Positions 1 through 7,845 of a stretch of DNA of 64,000 nt are shown in pieces. The stretch's first letter is position 1. Each line of letters starts with the position of its first letter. The translations under genes were made by a program, and so were the position numbers. Under the pieces are notes generated by a model that saw nothing but the letters and a program-made list of their open reading frames with translations, searched no databases and was not told the DNA's origin. Origin of the DNA: Streptomyces sp. H27-C3 (GTDB lineage Bacteria > Actinomycetota > Actinomycetes > Streptomycetales > Streptomycetaceae); NCBI RefSeq assembly GCF_030063415.1, contig NZ_JASITA010000026.1:51792-115791 (forward strand), given 5' to 3'.

Positions 1-229
1 GACACACTACTTGTTCATCGCCGCCACCCAACTGGCAGCCGCAGCCCACCCGCTGCTGCGCCCCCTCGCCACCACCGTGGCTTACACCGCCGGACGCTCG
101 GCCGACGAAAGCGCCGCGGACTGCACCGGCGATCGCGAGAGGGTCGTCAGCACGGTGGGCAAGGCCACCCCGGCCGCCCAACGAGCCCGCACCCGCTCTC
201 GGACCCCGGCCGCTGCCCCTGGACCCTAA
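1..229 (+). CDS. possible C-terminal end of a gene cut by the window edge
   Basis: A frame is open from the first base to a TAA at 227-229. It would encode about 75 residues rich in Ala, Thr and Arg, with no domain I recognise. An internal ATG sits at position 11, but no Shine-Dalgarno sequence precedes it. Frames on both strands stay open here because of the GC content, so this may be only an open frame rather than a gene. Confidence 0.2.
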   Translation, partial: THYLFIAATQLAAAAHPLLRPLATTVAYTAGRSADESAADCTGDRERVVSTVGKATPAAQRARTRSRTPAAAPGP

Positions 230-580
230 TTCGACTCTCGGGCCAAGGTCGTGAGACAGAAGGGCCGTGTCCCTCAAATGAGACGGCCGGGAAAGCCCAG
301 GTCGTCCCGTCGGAACGGGACATTCCGAATGCTCGCCTACAGAGGCCGAGGTAGCCCGCGACTTCCTCTCTGCCTGCCCTCTCCCTTGAGCCCTTGGCCG
401 CACGAGGTGACCCGTCCCGGACCCTCACGGACTGGTCCGTAGCTGACACACCGGCAAACAGGGGCTTCCGGGGGCTCAGTCTGAGCCCCCGGTTAGCGCT
501 CCCTTAACTCGACCATAAGGATCTCCATCACCCCTCCTCAGCAGGGGATTTCACGGTTTCTTGGGGCTAGCGTGCTGATC
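230..580. other. intergenic stretch without a supported gene
   Basis: I see no convincing coding sequence here. Short open frames exist on both strands but have no ribosome binding site and no recognisable product. The stretch contains a strong palindromic hairpin (468-492) and then leads into the leader of the polysaccharide monooxygenase gene. Confidence 0.5.
468..492. terminator. palindromic hairpin, probable terminator
   Basis: CCGGGGGCTCAG (468-479) is followed after one base by its exact complement CTGAGCCCCCGG (481-492). The T-run is poor, as is common in Streptomyces. It would end transcription entering from the left or insulate the monooxygenase promoter. Confidence 0.5.
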
Positions 581-583
581 GCC

Positions 584-652
584 GGGGCGGGGTTCCTCCC
601 GTCGGCGCAGCAGTTCGCCGGGGGGCTGCGCCGCCGGGACGAACCCCGTCCC
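584..652 (+). promoter_or_regulatory. long imperfect hairpin in the leader of the LPMO gene
   Basis: The left arm 584-611 (28 nt, beginning GGGGCGGGGTTC) pairs with the right arm 625-652 (ending GAACCCCGTCCC). About 24 of 28 positions are complementary, around a 13-nt loop. It ends 24 bases before the GGAGGAG ribosome binding site of the LPMO gene. The position suggests control of mRNA stability or translation, or a repressor-binding inverted repeat. No known riboswitch class is recognised. Confidence 0.5.
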
Positions 653-692
653 GTACCCCCCCACCCCGTGAAACTTGGAGGAGAACGTCACG

Positions 693-1703
693 ATGACCGC
701 TCGTCGCACGGCAGCCTCGATCGGCGCCCTCAGCATCGCCCCGCTGGCACTGACCGCCCTGTCCACCGCTCCGGCCGCCGCCCACGGGTCGATGACGGAC
801 CCGGTCTCCCGGGTGTCCGCCTGTTACGCGGAGGGTCCGGAGAGTCCCGACTCGGCGGCGTGCAAGGCGGCGGTCTCGGCGAGCGGTGTGCAGGCCTTCT
901 ACGACTGGAACGCGGTCAACATCGCCAACGCCGCCGGGAACCACAAGCAGCTGATCCCGGACGGCGAGCTGTGCAGCGCGGGCAACGACAAGTACGAGGG
1001 CCTGGACCTGCCGCGTACCGACTGGCCGTCCAGCAAGCTCGCCGCGGGTCAGCACACCTTCCGCTACAAGGGCACCGCCCCGCACAAGGGCTCCTTCGAG
1101 CTGTACATCACCAAGGACAGCTACGACCCGGCCAAGCCGCTGAAGTGGTCGGACCTGGAGGAGAAGCCCTTCGCCGACGTCACCGACCCGAAGATGGAGA
1201 ACGGCGACTACGTCTTCAACGGGACCATTCCGAAGAAGTCCGGCCGCCACCTCGTCTACAGCGTCTGGCAGCGTTCGGACAGCCCCGAGGCCTTCTACAC
1301 CTGCTCCGACGTGGCCTTCGGCAAGGACCCCGCGGGCTCGGGCGCGGCCCCGGCGCCGGTCGCCTCCGCCCCCTCCGAGCAGGACCTCGCCGACGGCGAG
1401 GACAAGTCCTCCGTCGAGCACAACGGCCACGGCGACGGCGACCACAAGACACGCGCCGAGGCGACGGCCCCCGCCGCCGAGCAGCCCGCGGCCGACGCAC
1501 CCGCCACCGAGGAGCCCGCCGCCAACGCGCCTCGGGCGAACGGCGCCACTCTGCCGGCCGCCGCGCCCGCCGCCGACGAGAACCTCGCCGAGACCGGTGG
1601 CGACAGCACCACGCCGTACATCGCGATCGGTGGCGCCGCCGTGCTCGCCGTCGGCGCAGCGGTGATGTTCGGCTCGGTCCGCCGCAAGGCCGCCCGCCGC
1701 TGA
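693..1703 (+). CDS. AA10 (CBM33-type) lytic polysaccharide monooxygenase, cell-wall anchored
   Basis: This is a secreted copper enzyme of the AA10 family, which cleaves chitin or cellulose oxidatively. It has 336 aa. The start is ATG 693 with GGAGGAG at 677-683; an upstream TTG in frame lies inside that binding site. A signal peptide of 30 residues ends APAAA, so mature His31 (HGSMTDPVSR) is the N-terminal histidine-brace ligand. The second ligand is likely His131 in TAPHKG, followed by FELYITK. The catalytic domain runs to about residue 215. A Pro/Ala/Glu-rich linker follows, then LAETG (298-302), a membrane helix and an Arg/Lys tail. LAXTG is the pentapeptide used by Streptomyces class E sortases, so the enzyme is probably displayed on the wall. 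The substrate cannot be read from sequence. Confidence 0.9.
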   Translation: MTARRTAASIGALSIAPLALTALSTAPAAAHGSMTDPVSRVSACYAEGPESPDSAACKAAVSASGVQAFYDWNAVNIANAAGNHKQLIPDGELCSAGNDKYEGLDLPRTDWPSSKLAAGQHTFRYKGTAPHKGSFELYITKDSYDPAKPLKWSDLEEKPFADVTDPKMENGDYVFNGTIPKKSGRHLVYSVWQRSDSPEAFYTCSDVAFGKDPAGSGAAPAPVASAPSEQDLADGEDKSSVEHNGHGDGDHKTRAEATAPAAEQPAADAPATEEPAANAPRANGATLPAAAPAADENLAETGGDSTTPYIAIGGAAVLAVGAAVMFGSVRRKAARR

Positions 1704-1722
1704 CCCACGGCCCCGCACACAG

Positions 1723-1757
1723 CTGCCGCCCGTCCCGTGTCCCGGGGCGGGCGGCAG
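1723..1757. terminator. bidirectional terminator between convergent LPMO and lipase genes
   Basis: CTGCCGCCCGTCCC (1723-1736) pairs with GGGGCGGGCGGCAG (1744-1757), with a single G-T mismatch, in the 74-bp gap between two convergent stop codons. Confidence 0.7.
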
Positions 1758-1777
1758 TCGTTCCCGAAGAGCGTGGG

Positions 1778-2647
1778 TCAGCTGACGGCCGAGGCGCAGG
1801 TGGTCGGGGTGGCCCGCGCCGGGTCGAGTGAGTTGGCCACCTCGTGGAAGGCGATGCGGTCGAGGAGACCGATCGCCACGTGTTCGGAGAGGTCGACCGG
1901 ACACAGGTCCTGGAGCAGGACGTTACGAACGTCCGGGCCTGCCAGGAACTGGGTGCGGTGCGGGGTGACCACCTCGTCGTACCGGGTGGCGATGACGCTG
2001 TAGCGCACCCCGGGGACGGTGTCACCGCCCTGGTTGAGCCTGGTGAGGAAGGGCGACCCGGCCACCTGGTCGGCGAGGGCCGGGGTCTTGGTGGTGAGCA
2101 GGCCCTCGATGCCGGGGAAGAACGGCAGGAGCCTGGTGAGCCCGAGCAGTGTGGTGCCGTGGTTGTCGGGTGCGATGCCGATCAGGGCGTTCACCTCGGC
2201 GGCTCCGCCGAGGAACTTCAGGTAGTGGCGCGGCATCAGGCCGCCCTGGGAGTGGCCGACCAGGTCGGCCTTGGGCGCGCCGGTCGTGGCGAGCACCTTG
2301 TCGACAAAGACGTTGAGCTGCTCGGCGGACTTGTCGATCGGGCCCAGGCCGTGGAAGAACGGCACGTCCGGGAGCTGCCCGTAGTCGAGGGAGAAGACGC
2401 AGTACCCGCGCTTGACCAGATAGGGCGCGAGGCCCAGCCAGTTGTCGACGGAGTTCCCGAAGGTCCCGTGGACGAGGACGACGGGGCGGGGGTGGGCGGC
2501 GGACGGCTTGCAGGCGTAGTTGTTCCACCCGCTGGTGGGGGCGGGCGCGGCGACGCTCGCGGTGGCCGTGACGGCGGGAGTGACGGTGGCGACGACGGCG
2601 AGGAGTAGCGCGGCGACGGGTCTGAGCGCTCGTTTCCAGGGCAGCAT
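1778..2647 (-). CDS. secreted lipase/esterase, alpha/beta hydrolase (Lipase_2 type)
   Basis: This 289-aa exported serine hydrolase probably acts on triacylglycerols or related esters. ATG 2647 is chosen because AAGGAG lies at 2655-2660; the longer open frame upstream lacks a binding site. Residues 1-35 form a signal peptide (LLLAVVATVTPAVTATA). The oxyanion-hole motif LVHGTFG is at 58-64 and the nucleophile elbow GHSQGG has catalytic Ser133. Two or more Cys suggest disulphides. The same architecture is seen in actinobacterial class 2 lipases. A perfect TGTGA-N6-TCACA palindrome lies 48 bp upstream and may regulate it. Confidence 0.88.
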   Translation of the reverse strand: MLPWKRALRPVAALLLAVVATVTPAVTATASVAAPAPTSGWNNYACKPSAAHPRPVVLVHGTFGNSVDNWLGLAPYLVKRGYCVFSLDYGQLPDVPFFHGLGPIDKSAEQLNVFVDKVLATTGAPKADLVGHSQGGLMPRHYLKFLGGAAEVNALIGIAPDNHGTTLLGLTRLLPFFPGIEGLLTTKTPALADQVAGSPFLTRLNQGGDTVPGVRYSVIATRYDEVVTPHRTQFLAGPDVRNVLLQDLCPVDLSEHVAIGLLDRIAFHEVANSLDPARATPTTCASAVS

Positions 2648-2694
2648 CGGGCGATCTCCTTGCGGCTCAAGGGGAAATGCGATGGGGTGCGCCC

Positions 2695-2710
2695 TGTGAT
2701 CCGGATCACA
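2695..2710. promoter_or_regulatory. perfect 16-bp palindrome resembling a CRP/FNR-family site
   Basis: TGTGATCCGGATCACA is a perfect palindrome matching TGTGA-N6-TCACA. It lies 48 bp upstream of the lipase start and 165 bp upstream of the divergent membrane-protein gene. Streptomyces Crp binds half-sites of this kind. The role is inferred from sequence and position only. Confidence 0.55.
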
Positions 2711-2874
2711 AAGATGATGTGGTGACGTCAAAATACCCGCGAGTAGTCAAAGACTGAAGTGACGCGCCAAGAAATCTTGACGGAAAGTCAACAAGTCCCG
2801 GCCGCGCACCCGGGCGTCAGCCATTCGGACTCGCCCCACCTGCGGAAACACCTGGTTGCCCAGACCGTGGGGGC

Positions 2875-3909
2875 ATGACTCTCGTCGACGAGGTGAAGAC
2901 CGCCGTCACACCACGGGCCGCACTGCTCGTCATCGGTGTACTGGCGCTCCAGCTGCTGTTCATCGCGTCCTACGTGGGGGCGCTGCACAATCCGAAGCCC
3001 AAGGACGTCGCCTTCGGTGTTGTCGCCCCCGCACAGGCCGGTACCCAACTCGTCGACCAGCTCCGGAGCCTGCCCGGCAAACCGCTGGATCCTCGCACGG
3101 TCAAGGACGAGGCCACGGCCCGCGACCAGATCACGCACCGCAAGATCGACGGCGCCCTGATCGTCGACCCGACCTCCAAGAAGGACACCCTGCTGGTCGC
3201 CTCCGGCGGCGGCACCGTGCTGTCCTCGGCCCTGACCACCCTCACCACGAGGATCGAGGCGTCCGAGCAGCGCACGGTCAAAACCGTGGACGTGGCCCCG
3301 GCCTCGGGTCAGGACTTCGACGGGCTCTCCGCGTTCTACCTGGTCGTGGGCTGGTGCGTGGGCGGGTACCTCTGCGCGTCGATCCTCGCGATCAGCGCCG
3401 GCTCCCGGGCCGCCAACCGGGAGCGCGCCGTGGTCAGGCTCGGTGCCATGGCTCTCTACTCGATCGCCGGCGGCCTCGGCGGCACGATCATCGTCGGCCC
3501 GATTCTCGGCGCCCTGCCCGGCAGCATCGTGGCCTTCTGGGGACTCGGCGCCCTGGTCGTCTTCGCCGTCGGCGCGATCACGCTCGCCCTCCAGGCGCTG
3601 ACCGGCATCATCGGCATCGGTCTTGCCGTCCTGCTGGTCGTCATCGCGGGCAACCCGAGCGCGGGCGGCGCCTTCCCGCTGCCGATGCTGCCGCCGTTCT
3701 GGGAGGCGATCGGCCCCGGCCTGCCGCCGGGCGCGGGCACCTGGGCGGCCCGCTCGATCGCGTACTTCAAGGGCAACGCGATGTCGGGCTCGCTCCAGGT
3801 GCTCGCCATCTGGGCGATCCTGGGCACCGTCGTCACGCTGGTGATGTCCTCGCTGCGCAGGCCGGAAGAGGTTCCCACCGCTCCCGAAGACCCCGCGGCC
3901 CTGGGGTGA
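2875..3909 (+). CDS. membrane protein with ABC-2/YhgE-like (DUF3533-type) topology
   Basis: This 344-aa integral membrane protein has one helix near residues 16-36 (LLVIGVLALQLLFIASYVGAL). An extracytoplasmic domain of roughly 120 residues follows, then about five C-terminal helices from residue 155 onward. This one-plus-five layout with a large outer loop resembles YhgE/Pip and DUF3533 proteins. No ATP-binding motif is present. Start ATG 2875 has only a weak GGGGG in front. The AAA ATPase gene begins 37 bp downstream on the same strand, so the two may be cotranscribed. The substrate is unknown. Confidence 0.65.
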   Translation: MTLVDEVKTAVTPRAALLVIGVLALQLLFIASYVGALHNPKPKDVAFGVVAPAQAGTQLVDQLRSLPGKPLDPRTVKDEATARDQITHRKIDGALIVDPTSKKDTLLVASGGGTVLSSALTTLTTRIEASEQRTVKTVDVAPASGQDFDGLSAFYLVVGWCVGGYLCASILAISAGSRAANRERAVVRLGAMALYSIAGGLGGTIIVGPILGALPGSIVAFWGLGALVVFAVGAITLALQALTGIIGIGLAVLLVVIAGNPSAGGAFPLPMLPPFWEAIGPGLPPGAGTWAARSIAYFKGNAMSGSLQVLAIWAILGTVVTLVMSSLRRPEEVPTAPEDPAALG

Positions 3910-3946
3910 GCCGGAGCGGTCCCCGCGGCCTCTCCGGGTCCCGGAC

Positions 3947-5131
3947 GTGATCAGCACCCTGGCGGTGGAGAACTACCGGTCCCTGCGCAGACTCGTCGTC
4001 CCGCTGGGCCGGCTCACCGTGGTGACCGGCGCCAACGGCACCGGCAAGTCCAGCCTCTACCGCTCCCTGCGGCTGCTCGCCGACTCGGCCCGGGGCGGCG
4101 CGGTGGCCGCCCTCGCCCGGGAGGGCGGGCTGGCCTCGACGCTGTGGGCAGGTCCCGAGAAGACGGGCCGCGCCGTGCGCGAGGGCCGCCACCCCGTCCA
4201 GGGGACGGTGCGCACGGGACCGGTCAGCCTGCGACTGGGCTTCGCGGGCGACGAGTTCGGATACGCCGTCGACTTCGGCCACCCCTCCCCCGCGCCCGAT
4301 TCCCTCTTCGGTCTCGACCCGGAGATCAAGCGGGAGTGCACCTGGTCCGGGCCGGTGCTGCGCCCCGCCGCGATGCTCTGCGACCGTTCGGGACCCGCCG
4401 TGCGGACCCGCGCGGCCGATGGCAGCTGGCACCGGACGCAGGGCGCGGTACGCCCGTACGACAGCATGCTCAGCGAGCTGGCCGACCCGCAACTGGCCCC
4501 CGATCTGCTGGCGCTGCGCGAGCAGATCAGGTCCTGGCGCTTCTACGACCATGTGCGCACCGACGCAGGGGCGCCGGCCAGGTCCGCGCGGATCGGCACC
4601 CGTACGCCGGTGCTCAGTCACGACGGCTCCGACCTGCCCGCGGCGCTCCAGACGATCCGGGAGATCGGCGACCACGACGCGCTGGACACCGCGGTCGACG
4701 CGGCGTTCCCCGGCAGCCGCGTCACGGTCGCCGACCACGGCGGCCGGTTCGAACTGGAGCTGCGTCAGCACGGCCTGCTGCGACCGCTGGGTGCCGCCGA
4801 ACTCTCCGACGGCACCCTGCGCTACCTGCTGTGGGTGGCGGCCCTGCTGACTCCGCGCCCGCCCACCCTGCTGGTGCTCAACGAGCCCGAGACCAGCCTC
4901 CACCCGGACCTGCTGCGACCGCTCGCGGAGCTCATCCTCACCGCGGGCGCCAACATCCAGCTGGTCGTCGTCACGCACGCCGGGCCGCTGGCCGAGGCGC
5001 TGGGACGCGGCGCCCGCGACCGGCGCCTCGATCTGCGCACCGTCGAACTGATCAAGGACTTCGGCGAGACCGGCGTGGCCGGACGCGAGGGCCCGCTGGA
5101 CGAACCGCTCTGGTACTGGCCCAAGCGGTAG
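3947..5131 (+). CDS. RecF/OLD-like AAA ATPase (AAA_21 type)
   Basis: This 394-aa cytoplasmic ATPase of the SMC/RecF-like P-loop group has N-terminal MISTLAVENYRSL, the hallmark opening of these proteins. Walker A GANGTGKS is at residues 28-35, an SDGTLR signature-like segment is near 285, and Walker B/D-loop LLVLNEPETSLHPD is near 305-320, followed by a switch His (VVTHAG). It lacks the TOPRIM nuclease domain of OLD proteins and a long coiled coil, so it is an ATPase-only member. No partner nuclease is adjacent. Function unknown; DNA- or defence-related roles are possible but not shown. Confidence 0.75.
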   Translation: MISTLAVENYRSLRRLVVPLGRLTVVTGANGTGKSSLYRSLRLLADSARGGAVAALAREGGLASTLWAGPEKTGRAVREGRHPVQGTVRTGPVSLRLGFAGDEFGYAVDFGHPSPAPDSLFGLDPEIKRECTWSGPVLRPAAMLCDRSGPAVRTRAADGSWHRTQGAVRPYDSMLSELADPQLAPDLLALREQIRSWRFYDHVRTDAGAPARSARIGTRTPVLSHDGSDLPAALQTIREIGDHDALDTAVDAAFPGSRVTVADHGGRFELELRQHGLLRPLGAAELSDGTLRYLLWVAALLTPRPPTLLVLNEPETSLHPDLLRPLAELILTAGANIQLVVVTHAGPLAEALGRGARDRRLDLRTVELIKDFGETGVAGREGPLDEPLWYWPKR

Positions 5132-5330
5132 CCCGCGGACCCCGCGGGTCAGGCCAGGCCCGAGACCCTGCCGCAGCAGGTTCCTGCCCCGGTCGGTCTG
5201 TCGTGACAGCACTAACAGGCCGGCCGGCGACCTATGTCATCGACCGACCTGTAGGACCTTGGAGCCTAGGAATCGCGCGGCCGGATCAGCCGGTCTCGGG
5301 CCGACTCCTGCCGGGTCGGGCCTTGTCGGG

Positions 5331-6413
5331 TCAGCCGATCTCCGCCCCGAGGGCGGACAGCGCGGCAGGCACCGGCTGGAAGAACGTCTCGCCGCCGGCG
5401 GAGCAGTCGCCACTGCCGCCCGAGGTCAGACCCAGCGCGGTGTCGGCCGCGAAGAGCGAGCCGCCGCTGTCGCCCGGCTCGGCGCAGACCGTGGTCTGGA
5501 TGAGCCCGTTGACGATGTCGCCGTTGCCGTAGTTCACGGTCGCGTCGAGCGCGGTGACCTCACCGTCGTGCACCTGGGTGGTGGAGCCACTACGCTGCAC
5601 CTGCTGGCCGACGGTGGCCTCGCCGGCCTTGCTGATCGCCCGCGCGCTGCCGTTATAGAGGTTCACCTCGCTGGGGTGCGCTACTCCGTCGTCGTACTTC
5701 ACCAGGGCGAAGTCGGTCGTCGGGAACTTCGACTCGGCCATGGTGCCGAGCTTGCCGCCTCCCTGCTCCGTCCACGCGCTGCCGGCCTGGCCGCAGTGGC
5801 CCGCCGTGATGAAGTGCGGCGCGCCGTCCTTGACCACGTTGAAGCCGAGCGAGCAGCGTCCGCCGCCGCTGAGGATGGCGTCACCACCAGCGACGAGGGG
5901 CTTGAACTCCCCCGCCGTCTTCTTCAGTTCGGCCTTGGCGCCGAGCGCCTCGACGACCTTCTCCAGCTTGCTGAAGGCCTCGCCCTTGACCGTACGGTCC
6001 GCCGTGACGATCACCCTGTTGCTCACCGGGTCCGTACCCCAGGAAGTGCCAGGGATGGTCGCCTTGTCGGTGAGAGTCGTGCGCGCGGCCTTCAGCTCGT
6101 TGAGGGTGTTCTCGACGATTCTGGCCTTGCCGCCCGCCTTGCGTACGCCCTGCGCCGCCGCCTCGTCCACGACGTTGACCACCAGGGCCTTGGACTTGGT
6201 GTCGTAGTACGCGCCGGCCGCGTCGCCGCCCAGACCCGAGGTGAGGTCGGAGCCGAGCTTTCCGGCCGCCGTCGCCGACAGCGACTTGACGGTGTACTGA
6301 GGGATTTCCTCGCTTGCGTTCGCAGTCTGGAAGGTGACTCCCGCTGCGACCAGGGCCGCGACACCGGCTCCTACGACCGCCACGCGCCTCTTGGGTATGC
6401 GTCGGTGCTTCAA
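5331..6413 (-). CDS. secreted S1 (streptogrisin/alpha-lytic type) serine protease with large propeptide
   Basis: This 360-aa preproenzyme starts at TTG 6413, supported by AGGAGG at 6421-6426 seven bases away; the longer upstream frame is unsupported. The signal peptide is residues 1-33. The propeptide spans about 34-173 and has the two-part arrangement typical of alpha-lytic-like proteases. The mature chain starts near VAGGDAIL (174). The catalytic triad is His206 (ITAGHC), Asp234 (TTDFALV) and Ser316 (PGDSGGS). Paired Cys in GRCSLGF/GHC and TVCAEP/GDCSAGG fit the family disulphides. It lacks a C-terminal chitin-binding domain, unlike streptogrisin C. Confidence 0.92.
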   Translation of the reverse strand: MKHRRIPKRRVAVVGAGVAALVAAGVTFQTANASEEIPQYTVKSLSATAAGKLGSDLTSGLGGDAAGAYYDTKSKALVVNVVDEAAAQGVRKAGGKARIVENTLNELKAARTTLTDKATIPGTSWGTDPVSNRVIVTADRTVKGEAFSKLEKVVEALGAKAELKKTAGEFKPLVAGGDAILSGGGRCSLGFNVVKDGAPHFITAGHCGQAGSAWTEQGGGKLGTMAESKFPTTDFALVKYDDGVAHPSEVNLYNGSARAISKAGEATVGQQVQRSGSTTQVHDGEVTALDATVNYGNGDIVNGLIQTTVCAEPGDSGGSLFAADTALGLTSGGSGDCSAGGETFFQPVPAALSALGAEIG

Positions 6414-6651
6414 GTCAAGACCTCCTGTGGGGGGTCGGGCCCAGCAAGGTGGGGGGGATGGCCCGGAGACGCCCACTATTCCGAGGTCATCCACTCGCAC
6501 ACAAGGTCGACTTCAAGACGCGCACACGACAACCCCCGCACGGTTGCTGTCTCTTTACATCAGCGGTCATACGGGGGCGGTGAGGTGATCATGCCGTGCC
6601 GGTCGCGTTCGCGAACACCCCATGCGACCGGACACGGGCAGCGGGAAAGGA

Positions 6652-7626
6652 CTAGTCCTGTCCGGTATTCGTCCCCACGGGGTCGGCTGCCGGCTTCTCG
6701 GAGGCGGATTCCGGCGCGATGGTGGGTGTGGCTGCCTGTGCGCGAGTGAATTCCGACAGGACGCCCGCCACGGATTCGGCCACGGATTTCGGCGTGAGTG
6801 CGGGCGCGGGCGTCTGCGCGGACACGGGGGCAGGGGCGGACACGGGGGCAGGCAGCGGCTGCGGCGGCGCGGCCCGTTCGAGGAAGCGCAGCAGCTCCAC
6901 GGGGAACGGCAGGACGAGCGTCGAGTTCTTCTCGGCCGCCACCGCCACCACGGTCTGCAGCAGCCGCAGCTGGAGCGCGGCGGGCTGGTCGGACATGACT
7001 GCGGCCGCCTCCGCCAGCTTCTTCGACGCCTGCCGCTCGGCGTCCGCGTTGATGACCCGCGCACGCCGCTCCCGGTCCGCCTCCGCCTGGCGCGCCATCG
7101 AGCGTTTCATGGCATCCGGCAGGGATACGTCCTTGATCTCCACCCGGTCGATCTGCACGCCCCAGCCGATGGCCGGGCTGTCGATCATCAGCTCCAGGCC
7201 CTGGTTGAGCATTTCCCGGTTGGAGGGCAGATCGTCGAGATCGCTCTTTCCGATGATCGATCGCAGCGAGGTCTGCGCCATCTGCGCGACCGCGAACCGG
7301 TGGTCCTCCACCCGCACGACGGCCTCGGCCGCGTCCACGACCTTGAAGTAGATCACCGCGTCCACGCGGACCGTGACGTTGTCCCTGGTGATGCCGTCCT
7401 GTGCGGGCACGGGCATGGTCACGATCTGCATGTTGACCTTGCTGAGCCGGTCGACAAAGGGAACGATCATCGTGAATCCGGGGCCGCGCACCGAGGATTT
7501 GAGCCGGCCCAGACGGAAGACCAATCCTCGTTCGTACTGCTTGACGACCCGGGAAGCCGCCGCCGGATACACCGCACCGGCGGACGCTGCGGCCCGCCCC
7601 GCCGTCACCAGTTCCTCGACCATCAC
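6652..7626 (-). CDS. slipin / stomatin-like SPFH (band 7) membrane protein
   Basis: This 324-aa protein has the SPFH core of slipins: VVKQYERGLVFRLGRL near residue 27, GPGFTMIVPFVDRL, a beta-rich band-7 domain to about 175, then a charged helix AEADRERRARVINADAERQASKKLAEAA used for oligomerisation. The usual strong N-terminal membrane hairpin is weak, only a short Ala/Val-rich segment (VTAGRAAASAGAVYPAAA). The C-terminal 80 residues are Pro/Ala-rich and disordered. No NfeD partner gene is adjacent. It lies between two protease genes but there is no sign of a shared operon. Confidence 0.85.
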   Translation of the reverse strand: MMVEELVTAGRAAASAGAVYPAAASRVVKQYERGLVFRLGRLKSSVRGPGFTMIVPFVDRLSKVNMQIVTMPVPAQDGITRDNVTVRVDAVIYFKVVDAAEAVVRVEDHRFAVAQMAQTSLRSIIGKSDLDDLPSNREMLNQGLELMIDSPAIGWGVQIDRVEIKDVSLPDAMKRSMARQAEADRERRARVINADAERQASKKLAEAAAVMSDQPAALQLRLLQTVVAVAAEKNSTLVLPFPVELLRFLERAAPPQPLPAPVSAPAPVSAQTPAPALTPKSVAESVAGVLSEFTRAQAATPTIAPESASEKPAADPVGTNTGQD

Positions 7627-7753
7627 GGCCCCCTGGGGTCCGAATTGGACGTACGTGTCCTATGGCGGTACCTCCGCCGCACCACTGATGGTGAGCCCCG
7701 TTCCCCTCCCGCACGACGGCCGTGACAACACCTGCGACGACGGCCGTGACGAC

Positions 7754-7789
7754 GATGAGTCCCCGCCCCGGTGGGGGCAGGGACTCATC
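7754..7789 (-). terminator. terminator of the streptogrisin B-like gene
   Basis: GATGAGTCC (7754-7762) and GGACTCATC (7781-7789) bracket a GC-rich inner stem. The hairpin lies 57 bp past the stop codon of the protease gene on the minus strand. Confidence 0.65.
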
Positions 7790-7845
7790 TGCTGCTGGCT
7801 GCAGTCATGCGGTCGCGCGATTGTGCTCGGAGTGTCCGGTGCCGC

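Noticed and set aside
567..1904. Long minus-strand frames antisense to the LPMO gene.
   Set aside because: Val/Gly/Arg-rich shadow frames without binding sites; the plus-strand gene is clearly real.
3947..5131. AAA ATPase next to a membrane protein as a possible defence system.
   Set aside because: No nuclease, toxin or other effector is adjacent and the ATPase lacks TOPRIM; the evidence does not support a defence call.
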